64,000 bases of DNA, from contig NZ_BNBO01000010.1 of NCBI RefSeq assembly GCF_014655955.1, positions 1 to 64,000 of the forward strand, read 5' to 3'. A program made the position numbers and the translations under genes. Below the pieces are notes generated by a model, which had not been told where the DNA came from, ran no database searches, and saw only the letters and a program-made list of their open reading frames with translations. The first letter of the stretch is position 1; each line of letters begins with the position of its first letter. This stretch comes from Kitasatospora indigofera (lineage in GTDB: Bacteria > Actinomycetota > Actinomycetes > Streptomycetales > Streptomycetaceae). This document shows, piece by piece, positions 36,636 to 45,768 of this stretch.

Positions 36636-38495
36636 TCAGTCCGGCTCCGCCGGGGCCTGCCGGGCCGGCACCGCCGGCACCGCGAGCAGCGGCAGCCGCA
36701 GCTCCCCGAAGGCGCCCTTCGGCACCGCCGGCCGCACCGGAGCCACCGCCGCGACCCGGCGGTACTCCTCGCCCTGCGCCGGACGCCGGTCCGCCTCGCC
36801 CTTGTTGGGCCACATCGACATGGCCCGCTCGGCCTGCGCGGTGATCGTCAGCGAGGGGTTGACCCCGAGGTTCGCCGAGACCGCCGAACCGTCCACCACG
36901 CTGATCCCCGGGTACCCGTACAGCCGGTGGTACGGGTCCACCACACCGGTCTCCGGAGCGTCGCCGATCGGGCAGCCGCCGAGGAAGTGCGCGGTCATCG
37001 GGATGTCGAGGATCTCCCCGACGGTGCTGCCGGGGAACCCGTTGATCTCCGCCGCGAGCGCCTTGGCGCCCTCCTCGGCGGCCGGGATCCAGGTCGGGTT
37101 CGGCTCGCCGTGGCCCTGCCGGGAGGTCAGCTTGCCCTTGCCCAGGCCCTTGGTCTTCAGCGAGACGGTGATCGAGTTGTCCAGCGACTGCATCACCAGG
37201 CCGATGATGGTCTTCTCCGACCACCGGTGCAGGCTCATCGAGCGGACGAAGTTGACGGGATGGGTGGCCGCCGTGACCGCGTAGGTCAGCCATCGGGGCG
37301 CCCGGCCCCCGCCGGGGACCTGCTGCACCGAGAGCGCGCCCATCGCGTTGGAGCCCTTGCCGTAGCGCACCGGCTCGATGTGGGTGTTGGCGTTGGGGTG
37401 GATCGAGGAGGTGATCGCGACGCCCTTGGTGAAGTCCGCCTTCGAGCCGTAGCGCCGGTCGCTGGTCTGCGCCCCCACCAGGGCCTCGGAGTTGGTGCGG
37501 GTCAGCTCCCCGAGCCGGGCCGAGATGCCGGGCAGGTGACCGCCGTCGCGCATCCGGTGCAGCAGGGTCTGGGTGCCGTAGGTGCCCGCCGCGACCACCA
37601 CCCGGGCCGCCGTGATGGTCCGGGCGCCGGCCTTGGCCCGGTCCCGGGAGCGCGAGTCGGTGCGCCGCACGTCGACCGCGAAGCCCTCCCCCTGCTCCCG
37701 GATCCGGGACACCGTGGTGAGCGGGTGGATCTCGGCGCCGCCGCGCTCGGCCAGGTAGAGGTAGTTCTCGGTGAGCATGTTCTTCGCGCCGTGCCGGCAG
37801 CCGGTCATGCACTCGCCGCACTCGATGCAGGCCCGCCGCCTGGGCCCGGCGCCGCCGAAGTACGGGTCCTCGCTCTCCGCGCCGGGCGCGGCCTTCGCCG
37901 TCCCTCCCGCGGACTCCGTCCGGGAGGCGTCCACGGCGTCCTTGCCGTCGCCGAAGAACACCCCGACCGGCGCCAGGTGGAAGGTGTCCCCGACGCCCAT
38001 CTTCTCGGCCGCCGCCCTGAGGTGGACGTCGGCCGGGGTGACGGTCGGGTTCAGCCGGACGCCGAGCATCCGCTGCGCCTGGTCGTAGAACGGCGCCAGC
38101 TCCTCCTGCCAGTCGGTGATGTGGCTCCACTGGCGGTCCTCGAAGAACGGCTTCGGCGGTACGTACAGGGTGTTGGCGTAGTTGAGCGAGCCGCCGCCGA
38201 CGCCCGCGCCGGCCAGGATCAGCACGTTCGCCAGCAGGTGGATCCGCTGGATGCCGTACAGGCCGAGGGCCGGCGCCCAGAGGTAGTTCCTGGTGTCCCA
38301 GGAGGTGGCCGGGAGTTCGTCCGCCCGGAACCGGCGGCCGGCCTCCAGGACGGCGACCCGGTACCCCTTCTCGGTGAGCCGCAGGGCGGTGACCGAGCCG
38401 CCGAAGCCGGAGCCGACCACCACCACGTCGTAGTCGAACTCGTCGGCCTCCGCGGGCCGCCGCCCCTCCGGGGTCGCTTCCGGTGACACTGCCAT
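36636..38495 (-). CDS. GMC-family FAD oxidoreductase (ChoD-like)
   Basis: This 619-aa flavoprotein has a dinucleotide-binding start DYDVVVVGSGFGGSVTALRL (21-40), GAGVGGGSLNYANTLY and the C-terminal GMC block with HFLGGCPIG and VVDGSAVSANLGVNPSLTITAQAE. It resembles mycobacterial ChoD, often called cholesterol oxidase, but the natural substrate is uncertain. Residues C223, C226, C229 and C233 form C-x2-C-x2-C-x3-C, an unusual Fe-S-like motif for a GMC enzyme. There is no signal peptide. AAGGAGC precedes the ATG. The gene follows the aldehyde dehydrogenase in the same direction, which suggests an alcohol-aldehyde-acid route. Confidence 0.88.
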   Translation of the reverse strand: MAVSPEATPEGRRPAEADEFDYDVVVVGSGFGGSVTALRLTEKGYRVAVLEAGRRFRADELPATSWDTRNYLWAPALGLYGIQRIHLLANVLILAGAGVGGGSLNYANTLYVPPKPFFEDRQWSHITDWQEELAPFYDQAQRMLGVRLNPTVTPADVHLRAAAEKMGVGDTFHLAPVGVFFGDGKDAVDASRTESAGGTAKAAPGAESEDPYFGGAGPRRRACIECGECMTGCRHGAKNMLTENYLYLAERGGAEIHPLTTVSRIREQGEGFAVDVRRTDSRSRDRAKAGARTITAARVVVAAGTYGTQTLLHRMRDGGHLPGISARLGELTRTNSEALVGAQTSDRRYGSKADFTKGVAITSSIHPNANTHIEPVRYGKGSNAMGALSVQQVPGGGRAPRWLTYAVTAATHPVNFVRSMSLHRWSEKTIIGLVMQSLDNSITVSLKTKGLGKGKLTSRQGHGEPNPTWIPAAEEGAKALAAEINGFPGSTVGEILDIPMTAHFLGGCPIGDAPETGVVDPYHRLYGYPGISVVDGSAVSANLGVNPSLTITAQAERAMSMWPNKGEADRRPAQGEEYRRVAAVAPVRPAVPKGAFGELRLPLLAVPAVPARQAPAEPD

Positions 38496-38566
38496 CGCCC
38501 GCTGCTCCTTCGCGTTGCCGGCCGGCGCACCACCGGCCTACCGATCGACTGCCGGACCCTGCCCCG

Positions 38567-38596
38567 GGGTCCGGGGGCCCGAGGGCCCCGGGGCCC
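38567..38596 (-). terminator. Imperfect hairpin after the aldehyde dehydrogenase gene
   Basis: GC-rich arms around a 4-nt loop (38580-38583) pair over about 13 bp with one mismatch and one wobble. It starts at the stop codon of the dehydrogenase gene and may attenuate read-through into the GMC gene. Confidence 0.45.
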
Positions 38597-40224
38597 TACT
38601 TGAGCCGGAAGGCCTTCATCGCCCGCAGCCCGGTGGTGAACAGGGCGGCGAACCTCTCGTCGTCCATGCCGAGCGACGGGCCGATCGGCAGCAGCCGTTG
38701 GCTGGCGATGGTCTGGGCCTCGGTGTAGCGCAGGATGCCCTCCGCGCCGTGCCGGCGGCCGAGCCCGGAGTCGCCCATCCCGCCCATCGGCGAGGCGACC
38801 GATCCGTAGGCCGCCGCGTACGCCTCGTTGACGTTGACGGTGCCCGTGCGCAGCCGGGCCGCGACCGCCCGCCCGCGCCGCGCGTCCTTCGTCCAGACGC
38901 TGGAGTTCAGCCCGTACGAGGTGGAGTTGGCCGCCGCGACGGCCTCGTCCTCGGTGTCGAAGCGGTAGACCGAGACGACCGGGCCGAAGGTCTCCTCGGC
39001 GCAGACCGCCATCCCCGGGGTGACCCCGTCCAGGATGGTCGGCTCGAAGAACAGCGGGCCGAGGTCGGGGCGGGCCCGGCCGCCGGCCAGCACGGTCGCG
39101 CCGGCCTTGACCGCCTCCTCGACGTGCTGGGTGACGACCTCCAGCTGGCGGTCGGAGACCAGCGAGCCCATGTCCGCGCCGTAGGCGAGGCCGCCGCCGA
39201 GCCGCAGCGCGCCGGTGCGGGCCGCGAAGCGGGCCAGGAACTCGTCCGCGACCGAGCGGTGCACGAAGAGCCGCTCGACCGAGATGCAGAGCTGACCCGC
39301 CGAGGAGAAGCAGGCCCGGACGGCGCCCTCGGCGGCCTTGTCGAGGTCCGCGTCGGCGAGCACCAGCAGGGCGTTCTTGCCGCCCAGCTCCAGCGAGGCG
39401 CCGACCAACCGGGCGGCGGCCCGCTGGGCCACCTCGCGGCCGGTCCGGGTGGAGCCGGTGAAGGAGACGTAGTCGGCGTGCTCGACCACGGCCGGGCCGA
39501 TCACCGGGCCGTCGCCGATCACGATCTGCCAGAGGGCGGCCGGCAGCCCGGCCTCGACCAGCAGCTCGCGGGCCCACAGGGCGGTCAGCGCGGTCTGCGT
39601 GTCCGGCTTGTTGACCACCGCGTTGCCGGCCACGAAGGCGGGCAGCGCGTCGCCGACGGACAGCTCCAGCGGGTAGTTCCAGGGCGAGATCTGCCCGATC
39701 ACGCCCTTCGGCCGACGGGCCTCGACGGTGTGGGTGAGCACCGGCACGGCGCCGCCCCGGCGGCGGTCCCGCAGGTACTTCCCCGCGGCCCGGCCGTAGT
39801 GCCGGGCGGCCAGCGCGGCGCCCAGCACCTCCTCGAAGGCGTGCAGCCGGGCCTTGCCGGTCTCCGCCTGGATCAGGTCGAGCACCTCGTCCTGGCGCTG
39901 GAGCAGCAGGTCGTGGAAGCGCAGCAGGACGGCGGCCCGGCGGCGCAGCGGCAGCGCGGCCCAGCCCTGCTGGGCGCGGCGGGCCAGCTCGTAGGCCCGT
40001 TCCACGTCGGCCGGGGTGGACTGCGGCAGGGTGGCGAGCCGCTCGCCGGTGAGCGGGGCGACGGTGTGCACCGGCACGGGCTCGCCGGCCGCGGTCACGC
40101 CGGCCGCGAGCCGGGCGACCAGGGCGGGGGTGACCGCCGAGGCGACGGTGCGGGCGCCGCCGGGCGCCGCGGGGTTGCGTCCGGGCTGGGCGGGCGCCTG
40201 TGCATCTGCCGTGAGGTCCGTCAT
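38596..40224 (-). CDS. Succinate-semialdehyde dehydrogenase (NADP+, GabD2-like)
   Basis: This 542-aa aldehyde dehydrogenase has the cofactor motif FTGSTRTGREVA, the general base Glu in LELGGKNALLVL and the catalytic C313 in AGQLCISVERLF. Sequence features (VNKPDTQTALTALWARELL) suit succinate-semialdehyde dehydrogenases of actinobacteria, which feed GABA-derived carbon into succinate, but specificity is inferred. A 25-residue Ala/Pro N-terminal tail is present. The ATG at 40224 follows the -10 TAGGCT by 7 nt, so the mRNA is likely leaderless. The GMC oxidoreductase gene is downstream. Confidence 0.88.
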   Translation of the reverse strand: MTDLTADAQAPAQPGRNPAAPGGARTVASAVTPALVARLAAGVTAAGEPVPVHTVAPLTGERLATLPQSTPADVERAYELARRAQQGWAALPLRRRAAVLLRFHDLLLQRQDEVLDLIQAETGKARLHAFEEVLGAALAARHYGRAAGKYLRDRRRGGAVPVLTHTVEARRPKGVIGQISPWNYPLELSVGDALPAFVAGNAVVNKPDTQTALTALWARELLVEAGLPAALWQIVIGDGPVIGPAVVEHADYVSFTGSTRTGREVAQRAAARLVGASLELGGKNALLVLADADLDKAAEGAVRACFSSAGQLCISVERLFVHRSVADEFLARFAARTGALRLGGGLAYGADMGSLVSDRQLEVVTQHVEEAVKAGATVLAGGRARPDLGPLFFEPTILDGVTPGMAVCAEETFGPVVSVYRFDTEDEAVAAANSTSYGLNSSVWTKDARRGRAVAARLRTGTVNVNEAYAAAYGSVASPMGGMGDSGLGRRHGAEGILRYTEAQTIASQRLLPIGPSLGMDDERFAALFTTGLRAMKAFRLK

Positions 40225-40231
40225 GCGGCGA

Positions 40232-40237
40232 AGCCTA
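40232..40237 (-). promoter_or_regulatory. -10 element of a probable leaderless promoter
   Basis: TAGGCT on the minus strand ends 7 nt before the dehydrogenase ATG, the spacing at which transcription would begin at or next to the A of ATG. No clear -35 is visible. Confidence 0.5.
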
Positions 40238-40329
40238 AGCGCTCGGCGGCCGGTTCGGTACCCGCCAGTAACCAGAAAACTCCGGCAACTTCCCCGTGCC
40301 GCCGGCCGGCCCCGGGGCGGTGCCCGCCG

Positions 40330-42000
40330 TCAGCGGACGACGGGCTCGAAGCTGTTCAGCACCGTCGTGAAGCGGCGCTCGCCCTCGGTCCAGTCCTTGT
40401 CCGGGCAGGACAGGTAGACGGCGTACGCGGTGCCCTGGTCGTCGATGAACTCGGCCTCGATCGCGTGCCGCCGGCCGCCCTCCTTCGCCGCGTACGAGAA
40501 CTCCCAGACGGCCGCGTCGTGGCCCTTGACCTTGGCGTCGGCCATCCTGGCCTGCTTGTAGCCGGTCAGGTTCTTGGAGACGCTGGCCTCCAGCTGCTGC
40601 AGGTGCTCCAGCGGGGAGGTCGACTGCCCGACCGTGACGGCGAACTGCAGGTAGTGCGCCTTGTTGTCGGGGCTGTAGTAGATCTGGTTGTCACCGGTCG
40701 TCCGCTCCCAGGCGGGGCCGACGGAGGGCAGCAGGAAGCGGAATCCGCCCGGGTCCTCCGTCCAGCGGTAGCCGGCCGCGGCCGGCGCGCCGGAGGTCGG
40801 GGACTGCTGGACGGTCGGGGTCGGCCCGGGGCCGGCCCCGCCGCCCGGGGCGTCCTTGGCCGTCACCATGTACGCGGCGCCGCCGGCCACCAGCGCGGTC
40901 GCCAGGCCGAGCGCCGCCACCTGGAGGACCAGCCGGGCCCTGGAGGCGCGGCGGGCCGGGCCGGCGGGGGCGGCCGGCGGCGCCGCGGCGGCGGGCGGCC
41001 CGGCGGCGTCCGGCAGGGACGCGCCGGCCGGCTGCGGCACGGTGGCCGGCTCCGGGGCCGTACCGGCGGGCGGCGTGGTGGTGCGGTCCACCACCGGCAC
41101 CGACTGGGTCGGCACCTTCGGCGCGCTCTTCGGCTCGGGCTTCTTGAAACCCATGGTGTGCCCGGCGGTCACCTCGGCCAGCATCCGCAGCGCCTGGTCG
41201 GCGGTCGGCCGCTCGGCCGGGTCCTTGGCCATCAGCGCCGCCAGCACCGGTCCGAGCGCGCCGGCCCGGCGCGGCTCGGGCAGCGGGTCGCCGACCACCG
41301 CGGCCAGCGTGGTCAGCGGGGAGGTCCGCCGGAACGGGGACTCCCCCTCCACCGCCGCGTACAGCGTGGCGCCCAGGCCCCACAGGTCGGAGGCCGGCCC
41401 CGGCCGCTCGCCCTGGGCCCGCTCGGGCGCCAGGTAGTCCGGCGAGCCCACCAGGTCGCCGGGGCGGGTGAGTTCGGCCGATCCCTCGTAGGTCGCGATG
41501 CCGAAGTCCAGCAGCACCACCCGGCCGGTGCCGCGCTCCAGCAGGACGTTGCCGGGCTTGACGTCCCGGTGCAGCACGCCGAGTTGGTGGCCGCGGTGCA
41601 GCGCGGCCAGCACCTGGGCGCCGACCTCGGCCGCCTCCCGGGGCAGCAGGGTGCCGTCCTGGCTGATCACGTCGGCCAGCGAGCGGCCGTCCACCAGCTC
41701 CATCACGATCCACGGCCGGCCGTCCTGCTCCAGCACGTCGTGGACGGTGATCACGCCGGGGTGCTTGATCCGGGCGGCGGCGCTGGCCTCGCGCTTCATC
41801 CGGGCGTTGAGGATCTCCAGCTCCTCCTCGGGCAGGTGGCTGACGGTCAGTTCCTTGACCGCGACCTCACGGTCGAGCATCCTGTCCCGGGCCCGCCAGA
41901 CGGTGCCCATGCCACCCCGGCCGAGGCGTTCCCCGAGTTCGTAGCGGTCCGCCAGCAGGCGCTGCTCCGCAGCCGTCTCCGGCCTGTCCTGAACACCCAT
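40330..42000 (-). CDS. Transmembrane Ser/Thr protein kinase (Hanks type)
   Basis: This 556-aa kinase has the Gly loop GRGGMG (27-32), K49 in VAVKEL, HRDVKPGN with catalytic D146, DFG at 165-167 and an APE-like APER. A Pro/Ala linker leads to one membrane helix (about 345-367) and an extracellular domain starting GYRWTEDPGGFRFLLP. The second kinase (43759-45768) carries a similar GF-x-LP outer domain, so the two are paralogues. The activation loop has Ser/Thr residues for autophosphorylation. The ligand is unknown. GAGGGGGAG precedes the ATG. It is in a tandem of three kinase-fold genes. Confidence 0.93.
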   Translation of the reverse strand: MGVQDRPETAAEQRLLADRYELGERLGRGGMGTVWRARDRMLDREVAVKELTVSHLPEEELEILNARMKREASAAARIKHPGVITVHDVLEQDGRPWIVMELVDGRSLADVISQDGTLLPREAAEVGAQVLAALHRGHQLGVLHRDVKPGNVLLERGTGRVVLLDFGIATYEGSAELTRPGDLVGSPDYLAPERAQGERPGPASDLWGLGATLYAAVEGESPFRRTSPLTTLAAVVGDPLPEPRRAGALGPVLAALMAKDPAERPTADQALRMLAEVTAGHTMGFKKPEPKSAPKVPTQSVPVVDRTTTPPAGTAPEPATVPQPAGASLPDAAGPPAAAAPPAAPAGPARRASRARLVLQVAALGLATALVAGGAAYMVTAKDAPGGGAGPGPTPTVQQSPTSGAPAAAGYRWTEDPGGFRFLLPSVGPAWERTTGDNQIYYSPDNKAHYLQFAVTVGQSTSPLEHLQQLEASVSKNLTGYKQARMADAKVKGHDAAVWEFSYAAKEGGRRHAIEAEFIDDQGTAYAVYLSCPDKDWTEGERRFTTVLNSFEPVVR

Positions 42001-42162
42001 GGCGACCGCTCCCCCTCATCCACCTGCCGTCACCCCGACGGAGGGTCCGGTGCACCGCTGACCACCGTTCGAACATCTCTCACGCACAGATTAGGCCGGA
42101 CGTTCCACCAGGAGGATCCCGCCCCGGCCACGTGACCGCCCTGTGACCTGCGGCACGGCTCG

Positions 42163-43281
42163 TCAGCCTGCGAACAGCACCACGGCGCCGACCGCCAGCA
42201 CCAGCGCGACCAGGACGGCGGCCAGCAGCAGCGGCCCCAGCAGCGCCGGCGGCACCCGGGGCGGGCGGGGCGGCGGGCCGCTCCCGCCGGTGTCGGCGGC
42301 CGGCCCGCTCCCGCGCCCGGCCCGGCGCCCGCGGGGCACCAGCGGCCCCTCCGGACGGCGCACCGGCAGCAGCACCGGCGGCACCGGGCCGAACGGCTCC
42401 GGGGCGGCCGCGAGCAGCCCGGTGAGCTCCCGCCAGGTCTGCACGGCCGTCGGCCGCAGCGCCGCGTCCGGCTGGAGCAGCCGCTCGACCAGCGGCCCGA
42501 GCGGGCCGCAGCCGTGGGTGGAGGCCCGCCGGTCGTCCCGGACGGCGCCGAGCAGCGTCGCCAGGTCGTCCTCGGGGTACGGCGCGGCGCCGGTGAGCAG
42601 CCGGAACAGCAGGACGCCCAGCGCCCAGCAGTCGCCGGCCGGGCCCCCGTCCATCGGCCAGCGCTCGGTCCGGGGGCCGAGCAGCCCGGCGCGCACCTCG
42701 TACCGGCGCCGGCCCGCCGGGCCGCCCAGCTCCTCGCAGAGCGCCTCCAGGGCGACGCCGGCGTCCAGGCCGCCGAGCAGGGCGGCGCCGTCCTCGCAGA
42801 CCAGCACGGTGTCGGCCGAGAGGTTCCCGTGGGTCAGCCCGGCCTCGTGCAGGGCCCGGAGTGCTCCCGCGAGGTCGGACGCCAGCTCCGCGACCCGGTA
42901 CGGCGGCACCGGCCCGTCCGCCAGGAGGGCGGCCAGCGGGACGCCGGCCGGGCACTCCTCCACCGTCCACAGCAGTTCGCCGTCCACGAAGGCCCCGGCG
43001 CCGCCGAGCAGCCGCGGGTGGGCGGGGACGCCGGCCGCCACCGCGGCCACCCGCCGGACCAGCCGCTCGCCCTGCGCGGGCACCGGGTCGCCGTAGACCG
43101 GCTCGCCGTGGCCCGGTTCGCCGTACGCCGGGTCCACGGCGGTCAGCAGTCCGGGCAGCTCCAGCCCCGTCAGTTGCACCGAGGTGCCGCTCTGTTCGTC
43201 CATCGCGAGTACCCGCAGGTACTCCGGACGGTCCGTCACCCGGTACCGCCCCGCCAACACCTGCCCAGGGCCCGCCAGCAT
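42163..43281 (-). CDS. Membrane-anchored pseudokinase
   Basis: This 372-aa protein has the kinase fold but not the catalytic residues. The Gly loop and VAIK Lys are missing (GRYRVTDRPEYLRVLAMDEQSG at 11-32). HRD-x-K-x-x-N is HGNLSADT (151-158) and DFG is replaced by LGGLDAG (169-175). Helical-lobe features remain (GDCWALGVLLFRLLTG). A Pro/Arg-rich linker precedes a C-terminal helix (about 347-370) with almost nothing outside. It probably regulates the flanking active kinases or acts as a scaffold. The ATG at 43281 has AGAGGA upstream; the longer frame crosses the divergent gene. Confidence 0.85.
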   Translation of the reverse strand: MLAGPGQVLAGRYRVTDRPEYLRVLAMDEQSGTSVQLTGLELPGLLTAVDPAYGEPGHGEPVYGDPVPAQGERLVRRVAAVAAGVPAHPRLLGGAGAFVDGELLWTVEECPAGVPLAALLADGPVPPYRVAELASDLAGALRALHEAGLTHGNLSADTVLVCEDGAALLGGLDAGVALEALCEELGGPAGRRRYEVRAGLLGPRTERWPMDGGPAGDCWALGVLLFRLLTGAAPYPEDDLATLLGAVRDDRRASTHGCGPLGPLVERLLQPDAALRPTAVQTWRELTGLLAAAPEPFGPVPPVLLPVRRPEGPLVPRGRRAGRGSGPAADTGGSGPPPRPPRVPPALLGPLLLAAVLVALVLAVGAVVLFAG

Positions 43282-43359
43282 GCTGATCCTCTCGTCACCG
43301 CCAGCGTACGTGCCCCACGCGGGTACGCTCGATCCGCGGACCGGACCGATCTCGTCGAG

Positions 43360-43758
43360 GTGGCCTTCGACGTGGCCGGCGACAGCGGCCACCACCGCCG
43401 GGCCGCGGCCGTGCGCACCGTCCAGGCCACCATCGCACCCGGCGAGCGGCCGGTCGCGGCAACCGCCGCCCGACACCCCGACCACTTCCGCCACGGCACC
43501 CTGGTGCTGACCACCCACCGGCTGCTCCTCCTCAAGGACGGCGAGCCCCCGCTGCCGGTTCCGCCGGCGGCGGTCACCGGGGCGCGGGTGGACCGGACGA
43601 GGCCCAACGGCGAGGTGCCGCAGGTGGTCGCGCTCACCGGCGGCCACCGCTTCGGGGACGTGGTCAAGGCCCAGCCGTTCGCCGAGCGGCTGCTGGACGG
43701 GTTGGAGCGGCCGGCGGCTCGGCCCTGGCCGGCCGGCCGGACGGTCCGGCCCGCCCGG
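43360..43758 (+). pseudogene. PH-like domain coding remnant lacking its own stop
   Basis: About 133 codons with almost pure G/C third positions encode HGTLVLTTHRLLLLKDGE, a PH-like (GRAM/bPH) start, followed by VTGARVDRTRP and FGDVVKAQPFAERLLDGLE. It is clearly coding-like, yet the frame has no stop until 45807, far inside the opposite-strand kinase gene. Either the 3' end has been lost by deletion or frameshift, or the assembly has an error. The start is uncertain (GTG at 43360 or 43372 with GAGG upstream). It is divergent from the pseudokinase gene. A functional overlap of about 2 kb with the kinase gene is unlikely. Confidence 0.45.
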
Positions 43759-45768
43759 CTACGGCGCGGGCTGGAAGCTGTCGAAGCCGGTCTGCCGGGC
43801 CTGGGCGTTCTCGGGCGCGGCCCAGGCGGCGTCCGTCGTCGTCCAGTAGAGGGCGTACCCGTACTTGCCGCCGCCGGTGACGAAGCCGCGGTTGAGCGAG
43901 TGCATCCGGGTGCCGCCGCTGCTGTTGAAGGTCCACTCCCAGTCGGCGGCGTTGGTCCACTGCCGGTAGGTGATGGCCTGCAGGGCGACGCGCTGGTAGC
44001 CGCCGCGCTGGCCGGACTCCGCGTTCTGCCAGTCCGCGAGGGCGCTGGCGCCGCCCGGCTGGGTCCAGTCCACGACCAGCTTCACGCCCTGGCCCTCGAA
44101 CTTGCGGCTGGTGTGGTCGTAGTCCTCGCCCGCGGCGGCCAGCCAGTCCGGCAGCACGATGCTGAACCCGGCGGCGTCCTTGTGCTCGTGGTACCCGGCC
44201 GGGACGACGGGGCCGGCCGGCGCCGCGGGCGTGCTCGCGGCGGCCGGGCTCGCGGACCGCGGGGCCTGCGGCTCGCCGGCCGGGGTGGTCTGGGCCGGGC
44301 CGGGGCCGGCGTCCGGGGAGGAGGCGCCCGGGGCCGGGCTCTGCGCCGCCGGCTGGCCCGCCGTGGGCTCGCCCGAGGCGGTGTCGCCCGCCGGGGCGGG
44401 CGGGTTGGCGCCGGCCGCCGTGGTGGCGCCCGCGTTCTGCGCGCCGCCCTGGCCGGCGCCGTCGTGCTCGGAGCCGCCCAGTGCCTTCGCCAGCACCACG
44501 CCGGCGATCAGCACCAACGCGAGCACCACGGCCAGGACCACGGCCCGCCGGCGCCCGCCGACGGCCCGCACCAGCCGGGCGCCGGGCCGGGCGCTGACCG
44601 TCGCACCGGCGGACCACTGGCCGGTCACCGGCGCGGCCGCGGGGGCCTCGGCGGCGGTACCGGCAGCGCCGGCGGCGGGCGGCGTGACGGCGGGCCGCTC
44701 CGGCTCCGCCGGCGCGGGCGCGGGCGCGGGCGCCTTCGAGCGGCTCCCCACCCGGACGGTGCCCAGCAGCCCGCCCACCGGGCGCCTGGCGCCGCTCGCG
44801 GAGGTCTCCGGGGCGGCCGGGGTGCCCGGCTCCCCGGCCGGGGCGGCAACGGCAGCGGCGGCAGCGGCGGCGCCGGTCGTCCGGTCGGCGCCGGCCACCG
44901 GCACCGCCTGCTGGGTGGTCGCCTCGGACTTCACGGTGGCCTGCGCGACCACCCGCCGGAGCATCGCGCGGGTCTGCGAGGCGTCCAGGCGCCGGGCCGG
45001 GTCCTTCTCCAGCAGTCCTTCGATGACCGGCTTCAGCGGTCCGGCGTTGGCGGGCGCGGCCAGGTCCTCGGTCATCACGGCGGTCAGGGTGGCGAGCGCC
45101 GAGCCCCGGTCGTACGGCGGCCGGCCCTCCAGCATCGCGTACAGGGTGCCGCCCAGCGACCACAGGTCGGCCGGCGGCCCGGGCTTCTGGCCCCGGGCCC
45201 GCTCGGGCGATATGTAGGAGGGGGCGCCGACCAGCATGCCGGTGGAGGTCACCGAGGCGTCGCCCTCGACGCTGGCGATGCCGAAGTCGGTGAGCACCAC
45301 CCGGCCGTCCTCGCCGATCAGCACGTTGGACGGCTTGACGTCACGGTGCAGGATGCCGTGGCTGTGGGCGGCGACCAGCACGCCCAGCACGTCGAGCGCG
45401 ATCTCGGCGGCCCGGACCGGCGTGAGCGGCCCGTCCTCCTTGATCACCTCGGCCAGCGAGCGGGACTCCACCAGCTCCATCACGATCCAGGGCCGGTCGT
45501 CCTCCTCGACCACGTCGAAGACGGTGACCGCGGCGGTGTGCCGGATCCGCGCCGTCGCCTTGGCCTCGCGCAGGGTGCGGACGATCAGGCGGTGCTTCTC
45601 CTCCTCGTCCACACCGCCGTGCATCCGCAGTTCCTTGACCGCGACGACCCGGCCGAGCATCTCGTCCTCGGCCCGCCAGACGGTACCCATACCGCCACGT
45701 CCGAGCACCGCGTCCAGCCGGTAGCGTCCGGCCAGGAGACGGCCGGTGGAACCCTGCGCCTGGGTCAT
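43759..45768 (-). CDS. Transmembrane Ser/Thr protein kinase (Hanks type)
   Basis: This 669-aa kinase has the Gly loop GRGGMG, K45 in VAVKEL, HRDVKPSN with D143 and DFG (161-163). The linker at about 290-440 is Ala/Pro-rich. A membrane helix (about 452-472) leads to a disordered Thr/Pro/Ala stalk and an outer domain beginning AGYHEHKDAAGFSIVLPDWL. This GF-x-LP domain is shared with the kinase at 40330-42000. The real start is the ATG at 45768 (MTQAQGSTGRLL), with GGGGGAA before it. The frame is open 57 codons further upstream. Substrates are unknown. Confidence 0.93.
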   Translation of the reverse strand: MTQAQGSTGRLLAGRYRLDAVLGRGGMGTVWRAEDEMLGRVVAVKELRMHGGVDEEEKHRLIVRTLREAKATARIRHTAAVTVFDVVEEDDRPWIVMELVESRSLAEVIKEDGPLTPVRAAEIALDVLGVLVAAHSHGILHRDVKPSNVLIGEDGRVVLTDFGIASVEGDASVTSTGMLVGAPSYISPERARGQKPGPPADLWSLGGTLYAMLEGRPPYDRGSALATLTAVMTEDLAAPANAGPLKPVIEGLLEKDPARRLDASQTRAMLRRVVAQATVKSEATTQQAVPVAGADRTTGAAAAAAAVAAPAGEPGTPAAPETSASGARRPVGGLLGTVRVGSRSKAPAPAPAPAEPERPAVTPPAAGAAGTAAEAPAAAPVTGQWSAGATVSARPGARLVRAVGGRRRAVVLAVVLALVLIAGVVLAKALGGSEHDGAGQGGAQNAGATTAAGANPPAPAGDTASGEPTAGQPAAQSPAPGASSPDAGPGPAQTTPAGEPQAPRSASPAAASTPAAPAGPVVPAGYHEHKDAAGFSIVLPDWLAAAGEDYDHTSRKFEGQGVKLVVDWTQPGGASALADWQNAESGQRGGYQRVALQAITYRQWTNAADWEWTFNSSGGTRMHSLNRGFVTGGGKYGYALYWTTTDAAWAAPENAQARQTGFDSFQPAP

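Noticed and set aside
38515-42135. Very long open frame on the plus strand (1206 codons)
   Set aside because: It lies opposite the aldehyde dehydrogenase and kinase genes, which have clear domain motifs. Its translation is Arg/Gly/Gln-rich without motifs, typical of an antisense shadow in high-G+C DNA.
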